In this document: piece after piece, positions 11,613-22,816 of the stretch
Layout: each line of letters begins with the position of its first letter
Numbering within the stretch: position 1 is the stretch's first letter
NCBI GenBank assembly: GCA_017311315.1
Contig: CM029640.1
Span: 16,951,905 to 17,015,904, forward strand
DNA: 64,000 nucleotides
Reading direction: 5' to 3'
From: Dendrocalamus latiflorus
Lineage: Eukaryota; Streptophyta; Magnoliopsida; Poales; Poaceae
Translations under genes and position numbers: made by a program
Notes under the pieces: generated by a model
Database searches by the model: none
What the model saw: only the letters and a program-made list of their open reading frames with translations
What the model was told of the DNA's origin: nothing

Positions 11613-12029
11613 TCATCCGCTAAACAAAGCTGGGGGGATTCCGGCCCCCCCAGCGCGTCCACGTCGCCCCGAATGCTCCCTCGGCCGACGCGTGTCGGCG
11701 CGTTTTGCGTACGGCCGGGGGAGGCATTTTCCTTGACTTTTTCGAAAATTACGTAAAGGTCCTTTTTCCTCGCAAAAAAGTCCTTGCAAGTTTTTTTTTA
11801 CAAAAAAAATTTTTGATGGCGCCCCACGGGTTTCCAGAATCACGTATAGGTCCTTATTTACTTACGTACAGGTTCTTACAGGTCCTCGGTTTTTTACAAA
11901 AAAGACCTTTGGTTTTTCCGAAATTACGTATGTGTCCTCGATTTTTTATGAAGCCCCTGCGAATTATCGTCTCTTTTACTTTGGTCCACACGGTAGCTAG
12001 CGCGGCGTGCGCCGCGCTTATGCGGCTAG
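11613..12029 (+). mobile_element. Small non-autonomous Helitron (~0.4 kb)
   Basis: The 3' end has the Helitron signature: a strong hairpin GCGCGGCG-TG-CGCCGCGC followed after a few bases by CTAG before a host T. It is the opposite-strand relative of 34291-34753, sharing repeated GGTCCT.../...TTACGTA blocks and the same hairpin. The 5' start is placed at ATC..., either 11613 or 11616. There is no coding capacity. Confidence 0.7.
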
Positions 12030-12609
12030 TATATTCAATAGTGTGTGGTTTGACCGAACGAATACTGTTTTCCTATTTCTTGAACATTGTGCACGCATGA
12101 ATTACGACATGTACATAGAGTGTTTGAAGAATGTCATTTGGCTAAACCTTGTGAACACATGTCATGTTTCCTTATTTGGTTGAATCTTGTGAGCTTATGT
12201 CAGTTGTTATACATCCTTTCACTCAATATGCCAATTATACTTCATACTTGTCATGCAAATGTGACTTCCACCATGATCAAGCAGTGTCACTGTAGGATAG
12301 CTCTATGAGAACCGCCTGTAAAAATATATTCTACATTTGTCTCCTCATGGAAGCTGCTGTTTGCAATTCAAGTTTGCATTAGTCTGATAGCATTACAATA
12401 AACTGAAACAATTACAATTAATGATTGAATTGAATAATATCTGACACATACATGAGAGCATTTATTCCTTAAACTAATTAAACAAATGTAGATGGCGCAG
12501 TTAGGAGGTACCGTACTTTTGATTGCAGGTTGCGTGTTCAGGCGATGGTTGATAACCCCATATCACCCCTTGAAGGAGATCTCCTATGAGTCACTGTCAT
12601 CAACTCCTT
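12030..12609. other. Intergenic, nothing recognised
   Basis: Moderately AT-rich. I found no coding pattern or paired repeats. Confidence 0.4.
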
Positions 12610-12990
12610 GCAGGCAAAACATTGTCAGTTCTCTGACAATCTCATGTCAAAACTGTAAAATTTATCTCTCCCAGATTAGCCCAACGGCTAATCTGGACCT
12701 TGATCACGCGCCCTGATCGGGGGCGCTCAGCCCAACAACTGGCTGATGGGCCCCCGTCGCGCTGCGCTATAAATAGAGGGTGGGGGCCGGCGGCTCGCGT
12801 CACGAGGTTCGACTGAGCCGTACACCCCCACCGACAAAACCCTAACCGATCTAGAGGGGCGCAGTCAGCGGCGGGAAGTTCCGTCACCGTCACCGGATCT
12901 GCGGCGCCGCCACCGTCTTCCTCCTCCCCGACCGCTTCACCGACGATGGCCGGCTCTTCCTCCAGCGCGTCTGACGGTCAGTACCCTATC
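12610..12990 (+). promoter_or_regulatory. Promoter-like segment with TATA box and short first exon
   Basis: TATAAATA at 12768-12775 lies in GC-rich DNA and is followed by AAACCCTAACC and then an ATG at 12946 opening MAGSSSSASDG before a GT donor-like GGTCAGT. This looks either like a plant promoter with a first exon or like part of an LTR. The body of the gene is not present downstream in a form I can recognise. 13000-13730 has only short uncertain frames. Confidence 0.35.
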
Positions 12991-13741
12991 CTCTCTTTCT
13001 CCCCGTGTCTCTCTCAAACCCGAATCAAGAGCAATAGAACTATCAAAAACTCTACCTACTGATGATACAGAAACAGGCATTGCAGATTGAAGGATGAGTC
13101 CTACTATTTTGCAAATCGAAGACATCTTCTAGTATGCTGGCCAAATTCCTCTCTTGATTAGTAAAAACAGGAATTCAACTCCTTCTGGTAATACCAGTTC
13201 TAGAGTGCATTGTCGAGAGCAGAGAACGAGAAAGATGCGTGTCAGCCCACCGCGGATGGAGCTGGAGAAGGTAGATGTCAGGTTCAGGAATGCAGCGACT
13301 GAAGTTTCAGAAATGGAGCCTGCAAGTTGTTATGCTCAGATAGAAGTCGGCAAGTTCCCTAGCGCTTCATCGACTACGGCAATGGTGGAGAAACGGCTGT
13401 TATTCAGCGAGGGAGGAGAGAGTCAAATCGGATGGGAAGCAAAGTTTTCAGTAGACACTATGTAGTACTGTTGACGTCATCGCATTGTCATTTTACCCTG
13501 TTTACCGTTTTAAGTCCGGTACGGCAGCGTTTTTAACTGAATTAGCTGTCAAAATATAAAGGATGGGGCGTTATAACCCGGTTTCTTTTGTGAATGGAAA
13601 GTAAGAAGAAAATCCCCCATATTAGAGTTCTTATTATCTTAGAGTAGCTTAGAACCCTCCTAAATTCGCATCAGATTCCAATTATCCTTGTTGTTCTTGC
13701 GCCCGTTTTGAGTGTCTTGAGTTGGATTCATTCACAGGTCC

Positions 13742-14010
13742 TGAATTTTTTGTACGGATACTCTATTTTTTATTCGAAATTATATAAATACACCCGCGGG
13801 AAATTTTTTTACAAAAATAGGTTTCAATCGCCTAATGGTTGGGCGACTGGAGCCTTTCGCCCAACCAGACTGCGACACAATATCTGTCGTCGCACGCTGA
13901 AGCGACTGTAATTAGTCGCTTTCCTATTGGGCGACTATCATGCAGTCGCCCAATGGATGGGCGACTTGTAGTGCAATCGCTCAATAGGGGGGCGACTTTA
14001 CTCAGTCCCC
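13742..14010. repeat. MULE 1 terminal inverted repeat, low-coordinate end
   Basis: The outer ~90 bp pair with the other end. From about 13835 the motif GGGCGACT and its complement AGTCGCCC recur at short spacing. Such subterminal repeats are typical transposase contact sites in Mutator-like elements; that role is inferred here. Confidence 0.7.
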
Positions 14011-14405
14011 CATGATTTTTTAGAGTTTTGTCAATTTTGTAGTTTTAAACTGGGAAAAAATGTGGTGTGGTTGTAATAAAAGTTTATGTTCACTGGATGT
14101 TGTAGGTGCATAAAAAATTTTGAGAAATTTTTTTTAAGAACGATTGACTATAGAACGTTCGATACATACAGTGGTAAGTGATATTTTAATGTTACTGAGA
14201 ATTAGTGTACGGAGAGAACTGGTGTGTTAATATTGTTAAATGACTTGCTATCTGAATCATTAAATGCGAACAGACGAGATAATAATCTTATGTGAAATAG
14301 AAATAAACTTCATAATACAGTTGGGAGTAACATGCCGCGTACATTTTTATTACATGCATAACATATAGCATGATATGCGACTAACCACCGAGCTGCTCAT
14401 ACAAC

Positions 14406-15238
14406 CTACTGTGTGGACCGGGGCCACTTTTCCTTCCTTGCCCGCTCGGCGTTGAACTCCTCCGCGGCCTCTTTTGCCTTAGCCGCCATTTCCCTCTTTC
14501 TCTCGCACTCCATCTCGCGAGCCTCCCGCTCCCTACGCGTGCACGCTTCGAGATTTGCGTCTCGCGTTGTATACGCAGGGTGTGCTCGTTCTTGCGGCGC
14601 TCCTCCTGCAGCAACTCCTTGTCCCGTGTGGCATTCTACTCCTCGAAGTCGAGGGGCCATTGGTCCGCAGGGTGGATCTCAAGATCGATCCATTTGTGGT
14701 AGCCACACAGGGGCTCCGGAGACTGTAAATACAGGGGAGAGATTGTTAGTGCGTGCTGTGAAGGAGAAAAGGTAGGGGAAAATGGTGCATGTGGTCGTTA
14801 CCAGCTGCCGATAGGTTGAGGTGTCAAAACGGCGGTTGGGGTAGTCACTAGAGTAGTTTACGCAACCCCAGTAACGCATACCTAAGCTGATGCGTTCCTT
14901 GGATTTGAAAAACTTGCACGTGTCCCCGCACCAACAAAGGGGGGCGTCTCCCCCTCAGGTGGGAGTTGCGGTGAACACTCGGTGGGGACGTCTGGGATGG
15001 GGTTGTTGCTACGCGACCGCTCATTGCGGGGAGCTGACCTCGTAGCCGCAACAGCCCTTGCTTGTTCCTCGCGAGGTGCAGCAGCCCTTGCTTGTTCCTC
15101 GCAAGCCGCAGCAGCCCTTGCTATCTTGCGGGTCTCCTCCCATTGTGCCTTCTTGCGGGACTCCTCCCTACTCTTCGTAATTTTCTCCCGTATGTTGTCC
15201 GCGAATTTCTGCCATTCCTTTAGTTGCTTGTTGTTCAT
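14406..15238 (-). pseudogene. MULE 1 second gene: coiled coil plus GRF-type zinc finger
   Basis: Read on the minus strand from ATG at 15238, it starts MNNKQLKEWQKFADNIREK and passes through Lys/Glu/Ala-rich, probably helical sequence. It then gives CWCGDTCKFFKSKE...GMRYWGCVNY, a GRF-type zinc finger. That exon ends in RRFDTSTYRQL, and a GT..AG intron leads to SPEPLCGYHKWIDLEI and a charged coiled-coil tail. There is a frameshift just before the finger near 14940 and a TAG after WPLDFEE, so it is not translatable as it stands. GRF fingers bind nucleic acid. Such proteins are often linked to plant transposons, but their job in MULEs is not known to me. It follows the transposase in the same direction. 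Confidence 0.55.
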
Positions 15239-15351
15239 CTCGACGTGAAGAAGGAAGGTATGATGTAGTGTTAGATTGTGTAGTGTTCTCTTACAGATGC
15301 ATTGCACCTCAATTTATAAGGTGAAGGGTAGGCATGTGATTTATTTTTGGT

Positions 15352-15735
15352 CGCTGCGCAAACCTGGTCTCATTTGTCATCTCACTGGGCAAAGCTGCCC
15401 TCTTTTGTCATCTCACTAAGCAAAACTGGCCTCTTTTGTCATCTCACTGAACAAAGCTGCCCCGTTTTGTCATGTCACTAGGCAACACTACCCCGTTTTG
15501 TCATGTCACTGGGCAAAGCTGGCCTCTTTTGTCATCTCACTGAGCAAAGCTGCCCCGTTTTGTTATGTCACTGGGCAAAGCTGCCCTGTTTTGTTATGTC
15601 ACTTGGCAAAACTGGTCTCTTTTGTCATCTCACTGGGCAAAGCTGCCCTCTTTTGTCATCTCACTGAGCAAAGCTGCCCCGTTTTGTCATGTCACTGGGC
15701 AAAGCTGGCCTCTTTTGTCATCTCACTCAGCAAAT
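15352..15735 (-). repeat. 31-bp minisatellite, ~12 units, inside MULE 1
   Basis: The unit on the plus strand reads like CACTGGGCAAAGCTGCC followed by a TTTTGTCATSTC tail; almost every unit is exactly 31 bp. In transposase sense it reads GGCAGCTTTGCCCAGTGA. It lies between the transposase 3' end and the start of the second gene. An array with the same period and a similar unit lies in MULE 2 (from about 63600). Confidence 0.9.
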
Positions 15736-15916
15736 ACATGTTAAGCATGTCATGGATTAGTTGTTATCGCATTTTAATGAACAGCAAATACATCTAGTAA
15801 CTACGTAAACAGAGCAATACTAAGCTACCAACACAACACCAATTATATTACAGAAAACGGATATAACATATAAGTTTTACAAATGGTACATAAAATTTAG
15901 TCGTAGTCTCCAACAA

Positions 15917-18607
15917 CTACTGATCAGGACATGCGTTGCATCGTCTAGCTGTGTGCCCCTCCTGACTGCATCGTCCACAACGTGCACCAGGTGTTCCAGC
16001 TTGTGATTCGTCCATGTCATTTCTAATACGTCGGCTCTTTCGCCGACCCTTCCCACCCTTCAACATGTTAATATCCGGAATCCAGGTCCTCGCTGAAATT
16101 TCCAAGTGGCGAAGTTTCCCACCACCCTGAACCCCTGGAGCTCCCCACACCAAGCTTGCAGTATTCTCTCCTTAAAGAAGTACTCGGACATGAAGTTGGA
16201 AGGATCCATGCCCACGGTTCCGCATGCAGCGAGGACATGAGCGTATGGCTTGTGTAACAACTTAAGCTTGTTGCATGTGCAACTAGATTCGTTTGCATAA
16301 TCTCCAAGGCATACCTCGTGAGTAATAAGTGAACGAGCTGTCCCAAATCTGGCTCTATCACGGAGTATCACCTCGAAACGATGCTCTCTATTGCCCATGA
16401 CATGCACTGTGTGCAATTGACCCTTCTATGCCTTCGTCTCCATGTACGCCGTAATTTTTAACGAATACAGGGCTCCGGGATTGGCCACATGAAGTGCGGC
16501 ACTCGCGTGTCTCTCCCTGAAGTAGCAGATTGTGCTGTGAAGAACACCTTCCACGATGGCGACAAGGGGCTGAGAACAGAGACCCCTGAAAACCCAATTG
16601 TAGACCTCGGCAAGGTTAGTTGTCATTATTCCGCACCTTGCGCCATCCGTGTCGTGCAACAACGACCACTTCTCCAATGGTTCCCCATCGATCCACTGCG
16701 AGAAGCATTTGATGTTTCGTGAGCTCCGCCTTCTTGGACCACTTGGGTTAGCCTCATCGATTGCTGGCAAGCATTGCGGTTGTGCCGCCCCAGGAGTGAC
16801 TGGCCCCTTGCTCCTCTCTTCGACGTTCTTCCTGGTGTGCTCATCCAACAACCCCTATAAAGCATCAAATTTCCTCTGCTGGTTCTGCCTAGCCAGCCTC
16901 TTGAATAGCTTCATCAAAGATTGTTTCGGGAATTGCTTGAAAAAGTTTGCCCCTAAGTGACGACTGCACCACCGGTTCCTCATATCCGGCCAAGGAAAGG
17001 TCTCCTCAGGGTCTTCTTGAAGTTTTCTTATAGCCTTTATAATACCGACGTGGCGATCATGGATTATGCACACACCAGGACGGGTGCCTACAACTCCATC
17101 CTTCACATGTCTGAGAAACCACAGCCAGCTCTCATAATTCTCACTCTCCACAAATGCAATGGCCAGCGGCAATATTTGATTGTTACCGTCAACGCCTATG
17201 GCCGTCAGGATCTGCCCTTTGTATTTGCCTGTCAAGAAGGTCCCGTCAACTGAGATCACTGGCAGCATGTGATTGAATGCTTCAATGCTAGCACCAAATG
17301 CAAACAATGCTCTCTGCAACACTGCAAATCCTAGTGGACTTATGGACGGCTTGTCGTGCACGGCGATGTACGTGCCCAGGTTCCTTTGCTGTAACACCTT
17401 AAGCATACGAGGAAGGTTGTCGTACGCCGCCTCGAAAGTGCCAAAACGTTTTTCCAACGCCTTTTGCTTGGCACGCCACGCCTTCGCGTAGCTAATCTTA
17501 TACTTGAATTTATTCTCGATAGCTACCACAATATGCATGGCCGCAATGTCTTTGTTCTTCACTATCTTCCCATACATCAAATTGGCTATAAATCCGGACG
17601 TCAGGTTACGATGCCTCGCTAAGACAATGTTTAGAATGCAGGAGTGCGGCTCCACCTTGGACACAATCCAGTGAGTCTCATACTTGGGTCTACGTGCGTG
17701 CACCCTCCAAGGACAACCAGCCTGCTCGCACTTCACAGTGTACTGCTCCTGGCTTGATTTGACGACGCGAAATGTCCGCTGCATTGAAAGGGCTCAAAGC
17801 TTGATGGCATCCTGCAGCGCTTCCTTGTCAGCAAACATAGCATGTAATCGAACCTCTGTCTCATGATACTCCCATGGTGGTACATGCTCATCATGTGCGG
17901 AAACACCCTCCGCATTAAACCGGTTCCATTCCTGGCGGATAGGAACTTCTTCATCATCGGAACTGTCCTCCTCGTCCTCCTCTACAGCTTCCTCTTCATC
18001 CCATGCCCTCTGGTCATCAGAGTCCATCTGCTGCACGATATACTCATTATACTCTCCTTCATCGGCTTACCCAGTTCCCTCTCTATGGCTTGACGGCTGT
18101 AACTCTCCTCTATGTACCGCATCGGCTTGCCCAGTTCCCTCTCTATGGCTTGACGGATGTAACTCTCCTCCATGTACCGCATCGGCTTCATCACGACCTC
18201 CGCCAATGTGCGGCCCGCCTGAGCTGCTAGCACCTCCCGAAGCATGGGCGGACGCACGAGTTTTGCGCAGCTGCTTGTAGTGAGCACGGTTGCACAAGCA
18301 GGACACACTTGTATCCACGGCGCCGGCACCCTTGCACAAAGCCCTTCCACGAAGCAGAGCGCACCAAAGTCTTCAACTCCCATCTGATATCCATGGGAGA
18401 CCGGCTCCAAAGCCCTTGCACGACGACGCTGCACACCTCGGGGTCCAATGAAAAACTCTGGGTCAGCCAATGCTGCACATCTGTCATTTGAGCATTCTCA
18501 TCATCCGGAAGTACGAGAGTGACTTGCGAAAAATCGCTCAAATCCATACCATTCGGACCTTCACGAATAATTCCAGCACCGTAATACACTCTCAATATAG
18601 TGGCCAT
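15917..18607 (-). pseudogene. MULE 1 mudrA-like transposase, broken
   Basis: On the minus strand from ATG 18607 (MATILRVYYGAGIIREG) to a stop at 15917, roughly the full length of MuDR-type transposases. In order it has: an N-terminal PB1-like part; an acidic linker (EEEAVEEDEEDSSDDEE); a MuDR/FAR1-like finger with C-x4-C...H-x-C (CEQAGC...PHSC); the MULE DDE core with SVDGTFLTG and IIHDRHVG, the first two acidic sites; a SWIM finger (CTC...HVLAAC); and a CCHC knuckle (CGRCSQEGHTARRC). In-frame stops occur near 17790 (TGA), 16852 (TAG) and 16419 (TAG), with frameshifts in the N-terminal part and near 16100. It would cut and paste MULE ends when intact; this copy cannot make a whole protein. 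Confidence 0.85.
18064..18183 (-). repeat. Two 60-bp tandem units in the transposase 5' part
   Basis: Two nearly identical 60-bp units (starting CGGCTT at 18064 and 18124, with a third CGGCTT at 18184). The period is a multiple of three, so the duplication adds 20 codons without changing frame. Confidence 0.8.
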
Positions 18608-18875
18608 TGATGATGTAGGCCTGCATGTATGATTGAAATTTACGACATGTCAAATAACATCGTACAACACTAAACTATACTTTCTATACTAAAAAGGGTG
18701 CTAATATTTCTATACTACAAAATGTATACTACAACTTTTTGACACTAATATTTTTGTACTAAAATTGTACTATATTTTCTACATCTAAAATTTTTACTAA
18801 CACCAACATTTCATATAACTAATAGTGCAAATACAACATAATCAAAAAAATACCTGGATCCAAATGGACAGAATA

Positions 18876-19230
18876 GCTTCCACTCCTCCTTCCTCCCTCA
18901 CCTCCTCCTCCAACCCTGTCCTCCTCTCCTTCTCTTCTCCCCTCTTTTTCTTCCCCTCCTTCCTCTCTTCTCCCCCTCCTTTTCTTCCTCTTCCTCCTCT
19001 CTTCTTCTCTCGTTTCTTCTCTGTGCACAGAATGAGTGCTCCTCTTCCTTTTCTTCCCCTCCTTCCTCTCTTCTCCCCCTCCTTTTCTTCCCCTTCCTCC
19101 TCTCTTCTTCTCTCGTTTCTTCTCTGTGCGCAGAATGAGTGCTCCTCTTCTTCTCTCGTTTCTTCTCTGTGCGCAGAATGAGTGCTCCTCTTCTTCTCTC
19201 GTTTCTTCTTCGTGCGCAGAATAAGTGCAA
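18876..19230 (-). repeat. Polypyrimidine tract with ~45-bp repeats upstream of transposase
   Basis: CT-rich on the plus strand and GA-rich on the transposase sense strand. Blocks containing CTCGTTTCTTCTCTGTGCGC and AGAATGAGTGCTCCTC recur about four times. It sits 5' of the transposase start, inside the MULE, so it could be leader or promoter sequence. The open frames through it are low-complexity artefacts. Confidence 0.7.
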
Positions 19231-19269
19231 AAAGTGGTAGGTGGTACTGGGCGGCCGACTGTGCTGTCT

Positions 19270-19540
19270 TAAAAAACCCCTCCCCCTGTCGCCCTGCCGT
19301 TGGGCGACTGCAATTCCAGTCACCCAACCGTACAGCGACTAAAGAAGTCACCCAACGCTCAGGCGACAGCATTGATTCGCTCAACGGTTCCCACATTTCT
19401 TAAATGTCGCCTCCCGGTTGGGCGAAAGGCGGCAGTCGCCCAATGGGTGAGCGACTGGAGTCTATTTTTGTAAAAAAAAAAATTCCACAAGTATATTTAT
19501 GTAATTTCGAATAAAAATAGATTATCCGTACAAAAAATTC
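19270..19540. repeat. MULE 1 terminal inverted repeat, high-coordinate end
   Basis: Pairs with 13742-14010. It contains GGGCGACTG, GGGCGAAAGG, AGTCGCCC and related subterminal motifs, then ACAAAAATAG-type and CCGTACAAAAAATTC terminal sequence. Confidence 0.7.
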
Positions 19541-19559
19541 CATGGGTCCTGGCACTAGA

Positions 19560-21340
19560 CCAGAACAGATGGCAAGAGGCGGACGGCTGCTCACACTGAC
19601 ATATGGGGCACTCGGGGATGGACGTATGGTCGGCCATGCCTATGGTGCCGAACATCCGAAGTACTCAACTACACAAGCCCTTGTATGACGCGTCTCACTA
19701 GGCCATTGAAACGGAGGGAGACTGAGTTGGCCAACGGACGGTATTTCAATGCGTGTGTTGAATTATGTTGCCTATTTTTTTCCTCATTAGCTTATGTCTT
19801 TGAGTAAATTGATTGATGCATATAATTCAATACGGTATCAATCAAAAGTTCTAAATTTCAGATCTAGCTAATAAAATATTAAAAAAATAATTGCAACCCA
19901 CTTCGAGTCTATATTTTTAAGCCTAGGAGAACCTAAAAGTGAGGAGGGAGTGGTAAAATATATTGCCCATATTTTCTTATGAGCTTGATTTTTTGGATAA
20001 ATTAATTGGTGCATAGAGCCGAATAAGGTGAAATAGACCGTGACCGTCAGGCGAGTAGCCCGTTTCATGTCCCGCACGAACTGAGGGAGATGCATGCAGC
20101 ATGCTTCTTATAAGCACGTACTGCGGGCACCCACTCAACGCCAGAGACGAGGGGAGAAAGGGCCAGTGGCGGACTGAAAGAGTTATGCCGGCGGGCTAGG
20201 GTTTCCTGCAAGCTACTTTCCAGTTTTTCTGCTGCAGTGCAACGAGTAGATTTCAGCATGAGATGGAGTAGGTTGGGTGGGAAGCATGGCTAGTCTGGTC
20301 TTGGGCTACCTAGCAAACATTCTGAGACGTTTACATACCTTGAATGACGTGGTGCCCAACTTTGCGTTGTACACGAGAACGTCTAAATAGGTACCAATCT
20401 ACTTGAATAAGGGCAGATCAACTTTGCACAACCGTGGCTCATTGGGAAAGCTGCAAAATACTCCCATCTTTTGCATCGTTGCATGTTTCAGAGCTGAGTT
20501 GGTTACCAACTCATATCACGAATACGACTAGCAGCTAGCTGGGAAAGACAGCAAAAAGGACTATTGAATAGTCAGGTATTGACTTATTTACAAGCTGGTT
20601 TATCCTCCTTCGAAGCAAAGGACATTATCCTGCCGGTATCCGTAAAGCCTTGTCGATCTGCTTCCTGGTTATCCTGAACGAGGGCAAGAATAATCCTGAG
20701 AACGCCGGCCGGAGCGACGCAGTCCACATGCGCCACTCGCATTTCCAAGAGTCAAGTCAAAAGACCACGACGTTTATATGGGCGAGGGATTCTTGTCCCA
20801 CCGTCGGTTCTAAATGCAGTTCGATCGTGTGGCGCCGTTCCTGTAGTCTTGCTCTGTGTGTTATCCGCCACTGGATTGTCCAACAGCTAAAATCTGTAAG
20901 GAGCAATGCCTTAAGGGACGATGGAGATGGCTTCGCTACTGACGACTTTTAAGCGTAATATCTATATAAATAAAAATAAACAGTAATATTCAAGGCATCT
21001 ACTTAATTTTAAGAGTAAGAGAATATCACAATAATCTAAAAAAGAAAAAAATTCTAGACACTCTCATATTAATTGAAAGAAAAAGAGAATGATCTCCACC
21101 ACTTATTTTGATGGATCCAAATTATAGCAATGCAAATTGATCATATATAGATATTAGAGTTATAACAAATACAATTATATTTTAATTATAAAAAATATAG
21201 TTGTATAAGACAACTATATCATAGTACCAGACCATATAACCTTTCCTGATCTACTAAGTGATCCTAGCAAGTTTTTGCTCGGACGAATTCAACAAGTCTT
21301 CAGAAAAGTACATGTTCCAAATAAATTACCAGCAGATTAT
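19560..21340. other. Intergenic, small direct repeat only
   Basis: No gene supported. Two ~70-bp direct repeats (about 19765-19835 and 19960-20030) share TTGCCYATNTTTT, a GAGCTTG/TAGCTTATG step, AAATTRATTGRTGCATA and AATANGGT. An open frame at 20650-20952 has no recognisable domain. Confidence 0.45.
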
Positions 21341-21393
21341 CTTCAAAACAGTACTACTACTAAACACACCTAGTAAGTAGACATAGTACTCCA

Positions 21394-22816
21394 TAAAGCC
21401 AGTTTTGACACTATTTCACACCGTATTTACAAAAATAGCAGTATGCGAGACGTATTGACAAAAATGTCATTTTTGCCGTCGGCGGACCTGGTGGCAGCGC
21501 CCGCAAGGTGACGCGTGTCGCCGTCGCCCGGCGGCAGGCGCCTGTCGCCAGCCCCCCAGGCGGCAGGTAATTATGTAATTTTTTGAAAATTTTATACAAT
21601 CCAAATTAGTCACGTTTGTTCGCATTAACTTAACCATGAATTTAACGAAAAAATTTCCATGGTTAAGTTAATCCAAACAAACGTAGCTAATTTGGATAAT
21701 ATAAAATTCCTAAAAAATTACATAATAACTATTATTACACCGGGAGGTTTCACATAAAATTTCGTAATTTTGGAGCTCGTTTGCTATATGTAAAAACTCA
21801 TAAAATTATCAAAAACATTCGCCATGGATAAAATTCTTGAAATATTACACTACGAGGAACGTTGTGTCGAGAGATTGTACATAAATTTTTATAATTGTTT
21901 GAACTCATTTGATATATTTAAAAAATTCAAACAAACACGATAGGTAATTAGGCCAGGTAATTACCAGCCTAATTACCTGCTTTTCTGTTTAGTGTTTATT
22001 TAAATTTTTAAATATACCAAATGAGCTCCAAAAATTATGAACATTTAGGTACAGTATCCCAACACAACGCTCATCGTAGTATAATTTTTACAGAATTTTA
22101 TCCATGACAAATGTTGATAAAAAATTCATACAATTTTTATATTTTACAAGTTTTTACATATATCAAACGAGCTTCAAAAATTACAAAATTTTATTTGAAG
22201 CCTTCTGATATAGTAGTAGTTATTATATAATATTTTGGAAATTTTATGCAGTATGAATTAACCACGTTTGTTTGGATTAACTTAACTATGGGAATTTTTC
22301 GTTAAATTCATGGTTAAGACAATCCGAACAAACGTGGCTAATTCAGATCACATAAAATTCTCTAAAAATACATAATAACTATTACTATATCAGGACTCTT
22401 CACATAAAATTTTGTAATTTTTAGAGCTCATTTGCTATATATAAAAACTTATAAAATTATAAACATTTTATGAATTTTTGAGCAACATTCGTCTTGGATA
22501 AAATTCCCCAACAATTATACTGCGAGGAACATTATGTCAAGAGCCCATACATAAATTTTCGTAATTTTTTGAGCTCATATTGTATATTTAAAAATTCAAA
22601 CAATCAAGACAGGTAATTAGGCCGGCCTAATTACATGCCGTCTCCTCCCTGGGCGACAGGCTACCTGCTACCTAGCCACCGGGCGACAAGCGCCACGTGT
22701 CGCCTCACAGCCGTTGCCGCCCGGCAGCTGAGCGGCAAAAACGATATTTTTATCAATACTGTGTCATAATGCTATTTTTATAAATACAGTGTAAAATAGT
22801 GCCAAAAGTGACTTTG
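21394..22816. mobile_element. Non-autonomous MULE-like foldback element, 1.4 kb
   Basis: The termini form a long inverted repeat of more than 100 bp: AAAGYCAN-TTTTGRCACTATTTYAC, then TACAAAAATAGCA, GTATTGACAAAAAT and TTTTTGCCG, ending in GC-rich GGCGRCAGG motifs. The sister units 2-4 lack it at the equivalent place (AGTACTCCAGTGCAC), which proves it is an insertion. The inside consists of three related AT-rich blocks in alternating orientation. No coding capacity. Confidence 0.75.
21560..22640. repeat. Alternating inverted blocks (A, A-reverse, A) with nested hairpins
   Basis: Block A (about 21565-21958) returns as its reverse complement at about 21975-22380, and part again in forward order to 22630. 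The centre near 21960 is the palindrome GGTAATTAGGCC..GGCCTAATTACC-like. Within block A, ATCCAAATTAG...CATGAATTTAACG pairs with its own complement (21599-21695). Transcripts would fold into long hairpins. Confidence 0.75.

Larger units (their letters stand above)
13742..19540 (-). mobile_element. Mutator-like element 1 (MULE), 5.8 kb, mudrA-type
   Basis: The terminal inverted repeats pair at GAATTTTTTGTACGGATA.TCTATT, continue through a TTTTTTACAAAAATAG block, and are followed on both sides by many GGGCGACTG-type subterminal repeats. The 9-bp flanks CACAGGTCC (13733-13741) and CATGGGTCC (19541-19549) agree at 7 of 9 positions, as expected for an old Mutator insertion. In sense order (minus strand) it holds a transposase gene, a 31-bp minisatellite and a GRF/coiled-coil gene. 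Confidence 0.85.

Noticed and set aside
15352..15735. CRISPR-like regular array
   Set aside because: Units are directly adjacent with no unique spacers, inside a eukaryotic transposon; a minisatellite.
18842..19396. Glu/Arg-rich minus-strand frames near the MULE 1 end
   Set aside because: They come from the GA-rich repeat tract and run into the terminal repeat; not a protein.
20650..20952. 100-residue frame as a host gene
   Set aside because: No domain, no splice or promoter support, and it lies in repeat-rich intergenic DNA.
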